From: Chryseobacterium mulctrae
GTDB taxonomy: Bacteria; Bacteroidota; Bacteroidia; Flavobacteriales; Weeksellaceae
DNA length: 64,000 nt
Assembly (NCBI RefSeq): GCF_006175945.1
Contig: NZ_VAJL01000001.1
Span: forward strand, 186,001-250,000
Reading direction: 5' to 3'
Numbering within the stretch: position 1 is the first letter of the stretch; the number at the start of each line of letters is the position of its first letter. Made by a program: the position numbers and the translations under genes. The notes under the pieces were generated by a model that was not told the DNA's origin, did not search any database, and was given only the letters and a program-made list of their open reading frames with translations. This document shows, piece after piece, positions 8,098-16,469 of this stretch.

Positions 8098-9244
8098 TTC
8101 AGCAACCACAAGAACCATCTCAAAAATCGCTTTGGAATACAACGGAAATGACAAAGGAACAGCCGAAATGATTTCGTCAAATTGTCTTTTAAGTTCAAAT
8201 CCGGAAGGTCAGTATTTAGAAATGAAAACTGTAGCCGACCGAAATCTGAATGTGAAAAAATGGGCTTTGACAGGTTATATTTCTCAACCGGACGAGATCG
8301 GCAGAAAATTGACGGATGAAGAATTTTTAGAAGTTGCCACCGAAGCTTTGGAAAAAATCGGAGTGACAGGAAACAATCAATTCCGATTGGATATTCATAA
8401 CAGTACGAAACAAAAACACATTCATTTTATCGTTAACAGGATTGATATTTCTGGGAAATGCACGGTAAAATCCCACGATGTCGGAAGAAGATTCGGAGAA
8501 GCTGTTCGGAAAGTTTGTAAAGAAAAAGGATTGTTGACCGATGTGGAAATAGGTGTTCAGAAAAAGAAAGAAATGCTGAAGAATTTATCAGAAGCTTTGA
8601 AAACCAGCAATAATTTTGATGAACTCCTTTTTAAAATGAAAGAAAAAGGTTTTGACATTCAATTGTCTTCTAATGTGAAAGACGGGATTTCGGGAATGCG
8701 GATTGTTATGGAAAAGGACAAAAACCATCAAACCGAAAGAGTTTATAAAGCGGGTTACAAATTGTCTGAAATTTCAAACCGATTGAAAATTTCTGAAATA
8801 AAATCTTTGTTTGAGGTGAAAAATGCGGTTCGGGAAGTCGAAAAATCGACTGAGAATTGGAAAGAGTTCCGAGCCAGTCTGCATCAGAAAGGATTCTCTG
8901 TTAAAATTCAATATAAAGAAGAGTTCAAACCCAATCAAAAAAATGAAATTCAAGATGTTTGGATAGGTAAAACTGAACAATTGGGAAATAACAAGCAGAA
9001 AAACGGATTGATTTTTAATCAATACAATGGTTTTTCTCTTTCCAAGATCGATCCTAATTTTCAAAATCTGACAAAATCAATGTCTGAAAATAGAGAAATA
9101 AGCATTCAAAACATACAACCACAATCACCATCAAAAGAAAGTGTAGCAGAAATTGCAGGTGAACTTTTAGAAGAACTCCTGAAGCCGAATTATGTTGCTC
9201 AAAGCGATGATGAACTTTGGAAAAAGAAGCGGAAATCAAGATAA
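8090..9244 (+). CDS. Relaxase / mobilization nuclease (MobA/VirD2 type)
   Basis: The 384-residue protein carries the three-histidine metal site of relaxases (H103, H110 and H112 in DIHNSTKQKHIHFIVNRID). N-terminal Tyr17 is a candidate catalytic tyrosine. The N-terminal 150 residues fit the MobA/VirD2 relaxase fold found in Bacteroidota mobilizable transposons. The rest is charged, with two similar segments around 150-230 and 245-300. It would nick one strand at oriT and pilot it into a recipient using a helper element's secretion system, because no type IV secretion genes are present here. Confidence 0.85.
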   Translation: MNNSATTRTISKIALEYNGNDKGTAEMISSNCLLSSNPEGQYLEMKTVADRNLNVKKWALTGYISQPDEIGRKLTDEEFLEVATEALEKIGVTGNNQFRLDIHNSTKQKHIHFIVNRIDISGKCTVKSHDVGRRFGEAVRKVCKEKGLLTDVEIGVQKKKEMLKNLSEALKTSNNFDELLFKMKEKGFDIQLSSNVKDGISGMRIVMEKDKNHQTERVYKAGYKLSEISNRLKISEIKSLFEVKNAVREVEKSTENWKEFRASLHQKGFSVKIQYKEEFKPNQKNEIQDVWIGKTEQLGNNKQKNGLIFNQYNGFSLSKIDPNFQNLTKSMSENREISIQNIQPQSPSKESVAEIAGELLEELLKPNYVAQSDDELWKKKRKSR

Positions 9245-9270
9245 ATATTAACTATTCAAAAATCAAAAAT

Positions 9271-9906
9271 ATGGAAAATAAAAAACAGAACGAAGAATCT
9301 AAAAGTAGTGGAATGGAGCTTTTGGAAAACGTGGTAAAATCTAATGAAAATAACATTGCCTCGAATTTGGAGAATAAGGAATCTAATGCAGAAGTGAAAG
9401 CGGATATTGAAGATCTGGTATTGGCAATTGGTCAAATGCAATTAGACCTTGAAGTCATAAAAGAAATTCCTAATGACGTATTGGCTTTTTATGAAAAAGA
9501 ACAGCTTTCAAGAAATCAGTATTTAAAAGATATTGCCACCATAATAGGAGCAGTTATTTCGAAAAAAACCAGCGATTTTTTGGAAAGTTTTCAAAAACCA
9601 GCAAAAAGGATGGAGAAATTTACTTGGAGCGGAATTGGAGTTGCAATTTTTTCAGTTTTGGTGTTGATCATTTCCATCAATTTCTCAACCAATTGGTACA
9701 AAGAAAGCATCAAAGCCAAAAGTGAACTACGTCAAGATATTTTAAAAGAAATTGCTGATGAAGGAAAAAAAATCTATGATGAAAATGAGATTAAAATATT
9801 GTCTGAAAATACTAAAGTAATGCAATTGTGGATCAAGAATAATCCTAAAAAAGCAGAAGATTTTTTAAGGTTTAAAGATGGGTTTGAGGCGAGAAAGTCC
9901 GAATAG
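9271..9906 (+). CDS. Membrane-anchored coiled-coil protein of the mobilization operon
   Basis: I chose ATG 9271, 26 bp after the relaxase stop; the longer frame from 9217 would overlap the relaxase. The 211-residue protein has an acidic, Asn/Glu-rich N-terminus, a helical middle, and one membrane span (about residues 120-142, SGIGVAIFSVLVLIISINFS). A charged helical tail follows. Proteins like this commonly end mob operons in Bacteroidota, perhaps holding the relaxosome at the membrane. That role is inferred from position only. Confidence 0.7.
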   Translation: MENKKQNEESKSSGMELLENVVKSNENNIASNLENKESNAEVKADIEDLVLAIGQMQLDLEVIKEIPNDVLAFYEKEQLSRNQYLKDIATIIGAVISKKTSDFLESFQKPAKRMEKFTWSGIGVAIFSVLVLIISINFSTNWYKESIKAKSELRQDILKEIADEGKKIYDENEIKILSENTKVMQLWIKNNPKKAEDFLRFKDGFEARKSE

Positions 9907-10475
9907 TAAAACTTTTCATAAACCACTCTATTGGAATATGGAAAAATCAGCCTCACCACAACCGCAGATTTTCCCACATTCCAACAGAGGACAACAATAG
10001 CCAACAAATTTTGGAAATAATAATTTATGTCATTACTAAATTAAGGTTAGCCTTTTCACTTTAGGTGTCTAATTTTTTTTACTATTTTTTTAATAAAATT
10101 TTCTTAATATATTTGTAATCAATCAAAAATAGAATAACTATAAGGTAAAGTATAAATTACATATTAAAATATAGCGTTAAGCAGTTCATTTTCTTCGTTC
10201 AAATACTCGAAATATAAATACTAAAGAAAATATGATTGTAAGATGCGCCCTTCCAGGGCGTGTTTTGCGTCATTTCTTTAGTGGGTTATTCGAGTAACCT
10301 GAACGAAGGGTGATGTCAATTCACGCTCTTCTTTATTTCAAAAATCACCAACTAAAAAAACTAATTATGAAAACATCCGTAAAAACACAAGAATCAAAAA
10401 GGGGAAAAATACCTATAATATATTTCACAAAATTTTTTTATTCTTATACTGTCAAAAACACAAACTACAGATGCA
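9907..10475. other. Long non-coding gap between mob operon and toxin cluster
   Basis: These 569 bp have no convincing gene. The AT-rich part 10060-10180 contains poly-T and TTAATA stretches. The main structure is a large imperfect inverted repeat at 10193-10308, listed separately. A short frame from 10367 overlaps the start of the next gene and has no support. Confidence 0.5.
10193..10308. repeat. Large imperfect hairpin with nested GC-rich stem
   Basis: The left arm 10193-10230 and right arm 10273-10308 pair over roughly 30 of 36 positions (CTTCGTTCA, TACTCGAA and ACTAAAGAAA blocks against their complements). Inside lies a perfect CGCCCT-tcc-AGGGCG stem at about 10246-10260, GC-rich in an AT-rich surround. 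Possible roles are a recombination or transfer site, a structured RNA, or a small non-autonomous element. It is not a simple terminator, because no T-run follows. Confidence 0.6.
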
Positions 10476-11909
10476 ATGCGAAAAGTTTATTTCTCAGTTC
10501 TTTTTCTATGTATTAATTCGATAGGATTTTCGCAGATTCCCAATCTGCCGACAATTCCAAGCCCCGTACAAAATACTTTTCAGAATTATTCTGAAAATAT
10601 CACGCTGACTTCAAGTAAAAATAATATTCCTGCTGTGCCTCGGAATTATATAAATTCTCAATCTTCTGCTATTGACAAACAGAATTGGGAAATGCAGCAA
10701 CGTGATTTTAAAGAGGTGGAGGAAGAAAAGATAGAGAAGGAAAAAAAAGAGTATTTTGGAAGAATCAATGTTTTGGAATCTTCCGGATATAATCTCCCTT
10801 CGCTTTCTTCAAAATCAGGAACCAACGCTTATTATGATGCATATAGCAAGCTGTCAGCAATTGATTCCGAAAATTATTCCCTGACAAAAGCCAATTTCAT
10901 TGTTGAAAATGCCTACTATGATAATAAACTAAATTTTACACAATTCAAATCTGGTGTCAGCAAAACCGCCAATCAATTATTGCAAAAAATGAAGTCCGAG
11001 AAGTTAGATACTGGTGATAATACGATGAAAAACATCGCACTATTCAAGCATTTTTCAAAATCTTTCAAATATGACTTTAATGATTATATGGGAAAAAAGG
11101 ATTGGAGTAAAATGTTTGCTTCTAAACTTTTAAAAACTGGAACCGGTCAATGTCATTCTATGCCTTTACTGTATCTGATGGTTGCCGAAGCAATGAATGC
11201 AGACGCTTCCTTGGCGATGGCTCCGAATCATACCTACATTCGTTTTATGGATGATGAAAACCAATGGCAGAATGTCGAACTTACTAACGGAATTTTCACT
11301 ACCAATTCAATGATTTTGGAATCAGGTTACATTGGTTCTGAAGCTTTGCAGAGCAATGTCTATATGAACAGCCTTACAAAAAAAGAGCTGATCTCTCAAT
11401 TGTATGCAGATCTGGCAAACGGTTACATCCATAAATACGGAATGGATGAATTCGTAGGAAAAACGCTGGATAAAGCTTTAGAATTTTATCCAAATAATAT
11501 GTATGCTAACCTGCTCAAATCTATGTATCAGCAGGCGAGATTTGAATACGTTGCCGAAACAATAGGAATCAAAAATGTTGAGAATCCAGAAGAACTTCAA
11601 AATATCCGATACTTTCCTAAAGCAGCAGAACTTTTGAAAGAGACAAAATCACAATTTGATAAAATTGATCAATTGGGCTTTAAGTTTATGCCTGACGGTG
11701 CTTACTCCGAGTGGCTCAACAATATGGGGCGGGAAGCTAACAGACAAGAGAGCGAGGCTATTGCTGAAAGAATAAAGCAAATGAATGCTGAACGACAAAA
11801 AAAGATAAAAGAGGAAAATTTAAAAAAATCTCAGGAGGAAAAACGAAAGACACAGGAGAAAAAAAGAGAAGAGGAAGAAAAACGCAGACTTTTTTATCTA
11901 AAAACATAA
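10476..11909 (+). CDS. Secreted transglutaminase-like protein A
   Basis: The 477-residue protein has a signal peptide (MRKVYFSVLFLCINSIGFSQ). A papain/transglutaminase-like core has Cys226 (GTGQCHSMPLLY), His252 (APNHTYIRF) and acidic Glu268 (NVELTNG) in the order expected for a Cys-His-Glu/Asp triad. A helical TPR-like part (about 305-400) follows, then a very charged K/E-rich coiled tail (about 415-470). The substrate is unknown; peptidase, amidase and crosslinker are all possible. It is followed 17 bp later by a paralogue and then by an RHS-core toxin, probably one operon. Confidence 0.7.
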   Translation: MRKVYFSVLFLCINSIGFSQIPNLPTIPSPVQNTFQNYSENITLTSSKNNIPAVPRNYINSQSSAIDKQNWEMQQRDFKEVEEEKIEKEKKEYFGRINVLESSGYNLPSLSSKSGTNAYYDAYSKLSAIDSENYSLTKANFIVENAYYDNKLNFTQFKSGVSKTANQLLQKMKSEKLDTGDNTMKNIALFKHFSKSFKYDFNDYMGKKDWSKMFASKLLKTGTGQCHSMPLLYLMVAEAMNADASLAMAPNHTYIRFMDDENQWQNVELTNGIFTTNSMILESGYIGSEALQSNVYMNSLTKKELISQLYADLANGYIHKYGMDEFVGKTLDKALEFYPNNMYANLLKSMYQQARFEYVAETIGIKNVENPEELQNIRYFPKAAELLKETKSQFDKIDQLGFKFMPDGAYSEWLNNMGREANRQESEAIAERIKQMNAERQKKIKEENLKKSQEEKRKTQEKKREEEEKRRLFYLKT

Positions 11910-11926
11910 ATGATTATTTAATATCT

Positions 11927-13030
11927 ATGAAAGAAATACTTCAAAAAAAAATCTATCAGATACTGTTGTTTCTACTTTTGGGAACAGTATCTGCAAAAGC
12001 TCAAAATAACCAGTTTTATAACGAAGCTTATAAAACTATCGACAATATGCTGGAAGACCGTCAAAAATACAGCTTTAAAGATGCGGTGTTTAGTGTAGAA
12101 GAAGCATATTACCAAGGAAAACTTGACACAATACGTATCAATAAGGAATTACGATTTCTAAAAAGTTTTGCCGAAAGTATAGTAAAGAGCAGAGAACTGA
12201 ACTACAAAGGATCTGATAAAGAAAAAGTAAATAAATACGCTGCATTATATTCGATTATATGCCAGTCCTTGCCTGTTGCTGTAAGAGATACGGTAATCCA
12301 GTATAAACCTTTTAGCTATGATTTTGCTGATGTGTTTGGGCATTCCGATCTTCCAAATCTTTTTGTTTCGAAGTTATTAGCGACAAAAAAAGGAAACTGT
12401 AATTCGATGCCATATCTCTATAAGATTTTGGCTGAAGAACTTGGTGTAGAAGCTAATTTAGCATTAGCTCCCAACCACGTCTATATCAAGCACAACATTA
12501 AATCAATTGGATGGTTCAATACGGAATTGACCAGCGGTATCTTTCCTGAAGACGGGTGGCTGATGGCTTCAGGTTATATTCATTTGGATGCTATTAGAAA
12601 CGGTGTTTTTATGAAAGCCCTAGATAATAAAGAAAGTCTTGCTTTGTGCCTTTTTGATCTGGCTCAGGCTTACAACCGTAGTTTTCCAAACAATGATGGA
12701 GAATTTGTTTTAAAGGCTCTTAACCGAGCATTAGAGATATATCCTAATTTTGCAAAAGCTCTCATTCTCAAAGCAGAGTTCCACAAAATACAGTTTGAAA
12801 AATTAATGGAGCGGGAGAATCTGAAAACAGACAAAGCTGAGAATATAAAATTGGTTCAACAAAATCCAAAAGCAAAAGAACTCTATGAGCTGATGCAGAA
12901 AGAATACGGTCACATCTATGATTTAGGTTATAGACAAATGCCGGAAGGAATGTATCTGGATTGGCTTGTATCTCTGAAAATGGAGAGAAATAAATATGAG
13001 AATAAAAAACTAATGAATAATTTTAAATAA
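11927..13030 (+). CDS. Secreted transglutaminase-like protein B (paralogue of A)
   Basis: The 367-residue protein has a signal peptide (MKEILQKKIYQILLFLLLGTVSAKAQ). It keeps the same core as its upstream neighbour: Cys158 in GNCNSMPYLY, His184 in APNHVYIKH and Glu200 in NTELTSG. The following GYI...NGVFM region and TPR-like helices also match, but it lacks the charged coiled tail. Divergence is high outside the core, so this is an old duplication or two related genes brought together. The gene ends 6 bp before the RHS-core gene, so co-expression with the toxin is likely. Confidence 0.7.
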   Translation: MKEILQKKIYQILLFLLLGTVSAKAQNNQFYNEAYKTIDNMLEDRQKYSFKDAVFSVEEAYYQGKLDTIRINKELRFLKSFAESIVKSRELNYKGSDKEKVNKYAALYSIICQSLPVAVRDTVIQYKPFSYDFADVFGHSDLPNLFVSKLLATKKGNCNSMPYLYKILAEELGVEANLALAPNHVYIKHNIKSIGWFNTELTSGIFPEDGWLMASGYIHLDAIRNGVFMKALDNKESLALCLFDLAQAYNRSFPNNDGEFVLKALNRALEIYPNFAKALILKAEFHKIQFEKLMERENLKTDKAENIKLVQQNPKAKELYELMQKEYGHIYDLGYRQMPEGMYLDWLVSLKMERNKYENKKLMNNFK

Positions 13031-13036
13031 CCACAA

Positions 13037-14299
13037 ATGAAAAAACTATTTTACTTTATTTGTTTATTGCTGATGGGATTTACCTTTGCTCAGCAAAAGA
13101 ACAAAACCAATTTAAAAATTGAGAAACAATATGTAAATCCCGTTAAATTAACCAAAGAGGAAAGGTTACGTCCATATATGGATGAAGTCTTAAAAACAAG
13201 GGATTCTTTAACATCACAAGAAGCCGAGCGAAGAAGAAAGAATATTGAAGCGTCCAATCCTTTTAAGAAATATGGCTTTTATCCAAAGATTGCCACTTTA
13301 AGCAAAGGAAAATATTTAGAAGCTCACGATATTGATAGTATTGTAAGTATTGGCTCTGTAAAATTTAACAGGAAAACTAGAGAGATTACTGAATTTAGAG
13401 AAATAGATTTGAGCGATCCTGACGCACAGCCTTATCTTGATACCGCAGGACGCTGGTTTTCTCCTGACCCTTTGAGCGAAGAGTTTTCTAGTTGGACACC
13501 ATATAATTATGCTTTTAATGATCCAGTAAATGTTATTGATCCAGATGGTAGAGAAGGTTTAGGATGGGGATTAAAAGACAATACTTGGAGTTGGAGTGCA
13601 AGTTTAACAACCGACAATTATCAACAACAAGGATTCTCCGACTATAAAGATGATGGGTCTGTACTCAGTAATGCTACGATACAAGGACAGGGAGGTAGTG
13701 CAGGTGCTGTTTACTTAGGATTTAATGGGCAAGCACAATCTATACCTGCAGGTACAACTACTTCAATGCTTCAATTGTCTAATTTTACCAGAGATGCTAT
13801 CTCTGCAAGTTTGACGGGAGCTGCTGCTGCAATTAATGGGCTATATGATGTTTGGAAAATTGCGACATTTAGTCCAGACCCAAATATGAATTTGAATCCT
13901 CCAAGCGCAACAACGCCTGTTGGAAAAGCTCTTGAAATGGCGGGAAGTGTTTCTCCTTTATTGGGCGCAGAATCAAGTGGTGCGAATAAAATTACTGAAC
14001 CTGTTACAAACACTTTGTACAAAAGACCTAACAACGCCACTACAGCAGCACAAAGAGCGGCGGTTCAAGGTGAGCCTTGCGTGACTTGTGGAGCTACTGG
14101 ACAAAAAAATGTCGCAGACCATATAAAACCTTTAGTCCAAGAACATTATCAAACTGGTACGATTAATCAGACTAATATGAGGTCAATGAACGCTATTCAA
14201 CCTCAATGTCAAACTTGTTCATCTCAACAAGGAGCCGCAATGAGTAAATACTCAAAAGAAATGAAAAAAATAATAAATCAAAGAACAAATGGACAATAA
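13037..14299 (+). CDS. Short RHS-core protein with C-terminal HNH nuclease toxin
   Basis: The 420-residue protein has a signal peptide (MKKLFYFICLLLMGFTFAQ) and a linker. At about 138-170 it has the RHS-associated core signature (GRWFSPDPLSEEF, YNYAFNDPVNVIDPDGREG). A hydrophobic Ala/Gly-rich region spans about 250-330. The C-terminal 75 residues look like an HNH/His-Me nuclease: Cys348-Cys351, a DH pair at 361-362 (VADHIKPLV) and Cys391-Cys394. Typical RHS toxins have hundreds of residues of YD repeats before the core. Here they are missing, so this is either a compact delivery form or a toxin tip caught on a new signal peptide. Confidence 0.75.
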   Translation: MKKLFYFICLLLMGFTFAQQKNKTNLKIEKQYVNPVKLTKEERLRPYMDEVLKTRDSLTSQEAERRRKNIEASNPFKKYGFYPKIATLSKGKYLEAHDIDSIVSIGSVKFNRKTREITEFREIDLSDPDAQPYLDTAGRWFSPDPLSEEFSSWTPYNYAFNDPVNVIDPDGREGLGWGLKDNTWSWSASLTTDNYQQQGFSDYKDDGSVLSNATIQGQGGSAGAVYLGFNGQAQSIPAGTTTSMLQLSNFTRDAISASLTGAAAAINGLYDVWKIATFSPDPNMNLNPPSATTPVGKALEMAGSVSPLLGAESSGANKITEPVTNTLYKRPNNATTAAQRAAVQGEPCVTCGATGQKNVADHIKPLVQEHYQTGTINQTNMRSMNAIQPQCQTCSSQQGAAMSKYSKEMKKIINQRTNGQ

Positions 14300-14654
14300 A
14301 TATGTCAAGGAGCAAAAAGATATTTGCGAAAAATATTCGCAAGATTTTTTTGCTACATCTGAAGAATTAAAAGTAGGGATTTCCGATAATATAAAAAGTG
14401 GTGTGATGCCCATAAATGGACTAAGACATTTTCCTGAAGGAGATTCTTCAGGATGGTATATTTGGGCTGGAGAATATTCAGATGCAGATGATTTTTTTAA
14501 GCCGATGCATATCTTTCATTTAGAAGAATACTATCCTGAACTTTTAAAATATTTGACACTTCCTGCCGGTAATCGTTTTTTATTTGATAATAATGGATAC
14601 GAAGATGTTTGGTTTGATGAAGGTTTGCTAGTTTATGATACTCAAAAATCTTAA
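14289..14654 (+). CDS. Probable immunity protein (Imm33/DUF2185-like) for the HNH toxin
   Basis: The 121-residue acidic cytosolic protein has its start overlapping the toxin gene's end by 11 bp, the classic toxin-immunity arrangement. Its sequence (GLRHFPEGDSSGWYIWAGE, then DDFFKPMHIFHLEEY, then YEDVWFDEGLL) resembles what I remember of the Imm33/DUF2185 immunity family, but no search was done. It should bind and block the HNH domain of the preceding protein inside the producing cell. Confidence is high for being the immunity partner and moderate for the family name. Confidence 0.7.
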   Translation: MDNKYVKEQKDICEKYSQDFFATSEELKVGISDNIKSGVMPINGLRHFPEGDSSGWYIWAGEYSDADDFFKPMHIFHLEEYYPELLKYLTLPAGNRFLFDNNGYEDVWFDEGLLVYDTQKS

Positions 14655-15031
14655 AGCAAAAAATAACCAATGAATAGCGGAGAAGTTATAAAATTAGAGT
14701 TTACACCTTTAATAATTACTGTTATAATTCAGAAAGTAAGCAATTGTCAAATCTTGAAATGAACTGTTATTGATGAAATAAAGAGTTATATATTTTATTT
14801 TAGGATATCTATTGGGAAATAGCATAAAAACTGTCTGAAGAATAACATTCCCTGTTCTGCATTGGATGATATTTTAAGACTTTTGAGAAATAGTTAGTTG
14901 TATTTATTCAGATTTAAAGATTTGGTATGTAGGTTTGAAAAAAATATAAACTATAACAGTAACTTTCCGCTTTTTCTTTACATTTAATACACTAACCAAA
15001 AATAATATAAGATTATTTTTAAAAACTTTAT
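14655..15031. other. Non-coding gap after immunity gene
   Basis: These 377 bp are AT-rich. A 28-codon frame at 14670 (MNSGEVIKLEF...) is too short to call and may be a remnant of another immunity gene. I see no clear repeat, terminator or promoter. Confidence 0.4.
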
Positions 15032-15742
15032 ATGGAAACAAAAGATTACATTATAGTTTCTTTAAGCGGTTGTGCTTTGACGATTTCCATTGCTTCTTTG
15101 ATTATTACATTAATTCAAAAAAACAAGGAGACCAAAAGGACTATCCGCAAAACATTAACCGACACCCTAGAAGGCATTTCTAAAATTGGTATCGAAACTA
15201 CAAAGCTTAGAGCTACAAAAGATATCGATTTCAATTCCGAATCTAATATTTTACTTAGACGTAATTATAATTCTCAAAGACGAATTTTAATTGCACACGC
15301 TGACTATCTTGTACAAAGATATGATAAGCTCGCAACAGAAATCGACTGTAACATTTTAGCAAGTGCATATTCAACAATCGGTGACCAAGAAAAATCTGAG
15401 TTGTTTTGGAAGAAAACCATTGAAAAATCAATTTCCAAACCAATTAAACTTATGAATTTAAGAGGCTTTGGGACTTTTCTTTTTACCAATGAGAAAGAGG
15501 ATTTAGGGCGAAAATATTATGACGAAGCATTATCACTTGATTTACCTGAAAATGACGACAACAGGATTTTGAAATTTGACACATATTTAATGTTATGTGA
15601 TCTCGAAAAAGAAAACGGCAATAAAGGATATTATGAAACAAGTTTAACTAACGCTATGGAAGTTCTAGCGAAAATAAAAAGTACTCGAAGAAAAGATGAA
15701 ATGCAAATGCGTTTAAGGACAAAATTGCCTAATGTAGAATAA
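15032..15742 (+). CDS. Membrane-anchored helical-repeat protein, unknown
   Basis: The 236-residue protein has an N-terminal membrane span (residues about 6-28, IIVSLSGCALTISIASLIIT) and a cytosolic helical domain with TPR-like spacing (ILASAYSTIGDQEKSELFWK, then YYDEALSLDLPEN). It has no enzymatic motif and I do not recognise the family. It stands alone among island cargo genes; the next gene is a GIY-YIG protein 128 bp downstream. A defence or sensing role is possible but unsupported. Confidence 0.6.
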   Translation: METKDYIIVSLSGCALTISIASLIITLIQKNKETKRTIRKTLTDTLEGISKIGIETTKLRATKDIDFNSESNILLRRNYNSQRRILIAHADYLVQRYDKLATEIDCNILASAYSTIGDQEKSELFWKKTIEKSISKPIKLMNLRGFGTFLFTNEKEDLGRKYYDEALSLDLPENDDNRILKFDTYLMLCDLEKENGNKGYYETSLTNAMEVLAKIKSTRRKDEMQMRLRTKLPNVE

Positions 15743-15870
15743 GGTCATACCTACAACATCAGTTTGTCAAAATGATAGTTTTCCTCGACAATCCTACTGA
15801 GAAATTAAATTTTTTCTTCTCTTTCAAATTTTCGAATGATTAATAATAAATAAAAAATATAGCTAAAATT

Positions 15871-16368
15871 ATGATTTTTAATCTTGAAGATAATGAGTTA
15901 TATAAAAATTTAATTCTTGCAGAAAAATTATTATTTGAATCTCCTAAGATAAAGTTTGAAAGAACATTAATTTGGAGGAAACAATATTTTAAAAATGTTC
16001 CTGGCATATATGCAATCTTTGAAGGAAATGATAAAATAATATATATTGGAGAGACAGGTAATTTATGTAAGAGAATGTCTGATATAACTAGAACTGTGAA
16101 TCATACTTTCAGAAAGAAGATTGGTAAATTAAAATTTGGAGGAATTAAATCAAGTGAAAAATATGATTCCGAAATAGAAGTATTGCTGGACAAATATTTT
16201 GATGAAGAATTACATATTACTTTTATCGAAGTTAATTTCGGGAGGCTAGAAATAGAAACATATCTAATTGATAAATATCAGAAACAAATCATTAACTCCG
16301 TAAAAAAGAGAAAATTATTCTTTAATTATGATTTAATTTCTGAAGTTGAGAAGCAAACTAAAAAATAG
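15871..16368 (+). CDS. GIY-YIG domain nuclease-like protein
   Basis: In this 165-residue protein the GIY-YIG motif is clear (GIYAIFEGNDKIIYIGETGN near residues 47-67), followed by a KRM arginine and a downstream Glu in RLEIETYLIDKY, the metal-binding position. The N-terminal 45 residues are helical and of unknown role. The gene is convergent with a broken reverse transcriptase gene 101 bp away. Both may belong to one defence or mobile cargo unit, but the opposite orientations argue against a shared operon. Confidence 0.75.
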   Translation: MIFNLEDNELYKNLILAEKLLFESPKIKFERTLIWRKQYFKNVPGIYAIFEGNDKIIYIGETGNLCKRMSDITRTVNHTFRKKIGKLKFGGIKSSEKYDSEIEVLLDKYFDEELHITFIEVNFGRLEIETYLIDKYQKQIINSVKKRKLFFNYDLISEVEKQTKK

Positions 16369-16469
16369 GTTCTAATATTTGAAGAGTATTTGACAAGTTG
16401 AAAAAACTTAAAAATCAATTATTTATAGATTTATTGTTTATTATCACTTATTAGTAAAAAAATAACGCT

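Noticed and set aside
10310..10516. 68-codon frame before the first transglutaminase-like gene
   Set aside because: Starts inside the hairpin and overlaps the signal-peptide gene; no coding pattern.
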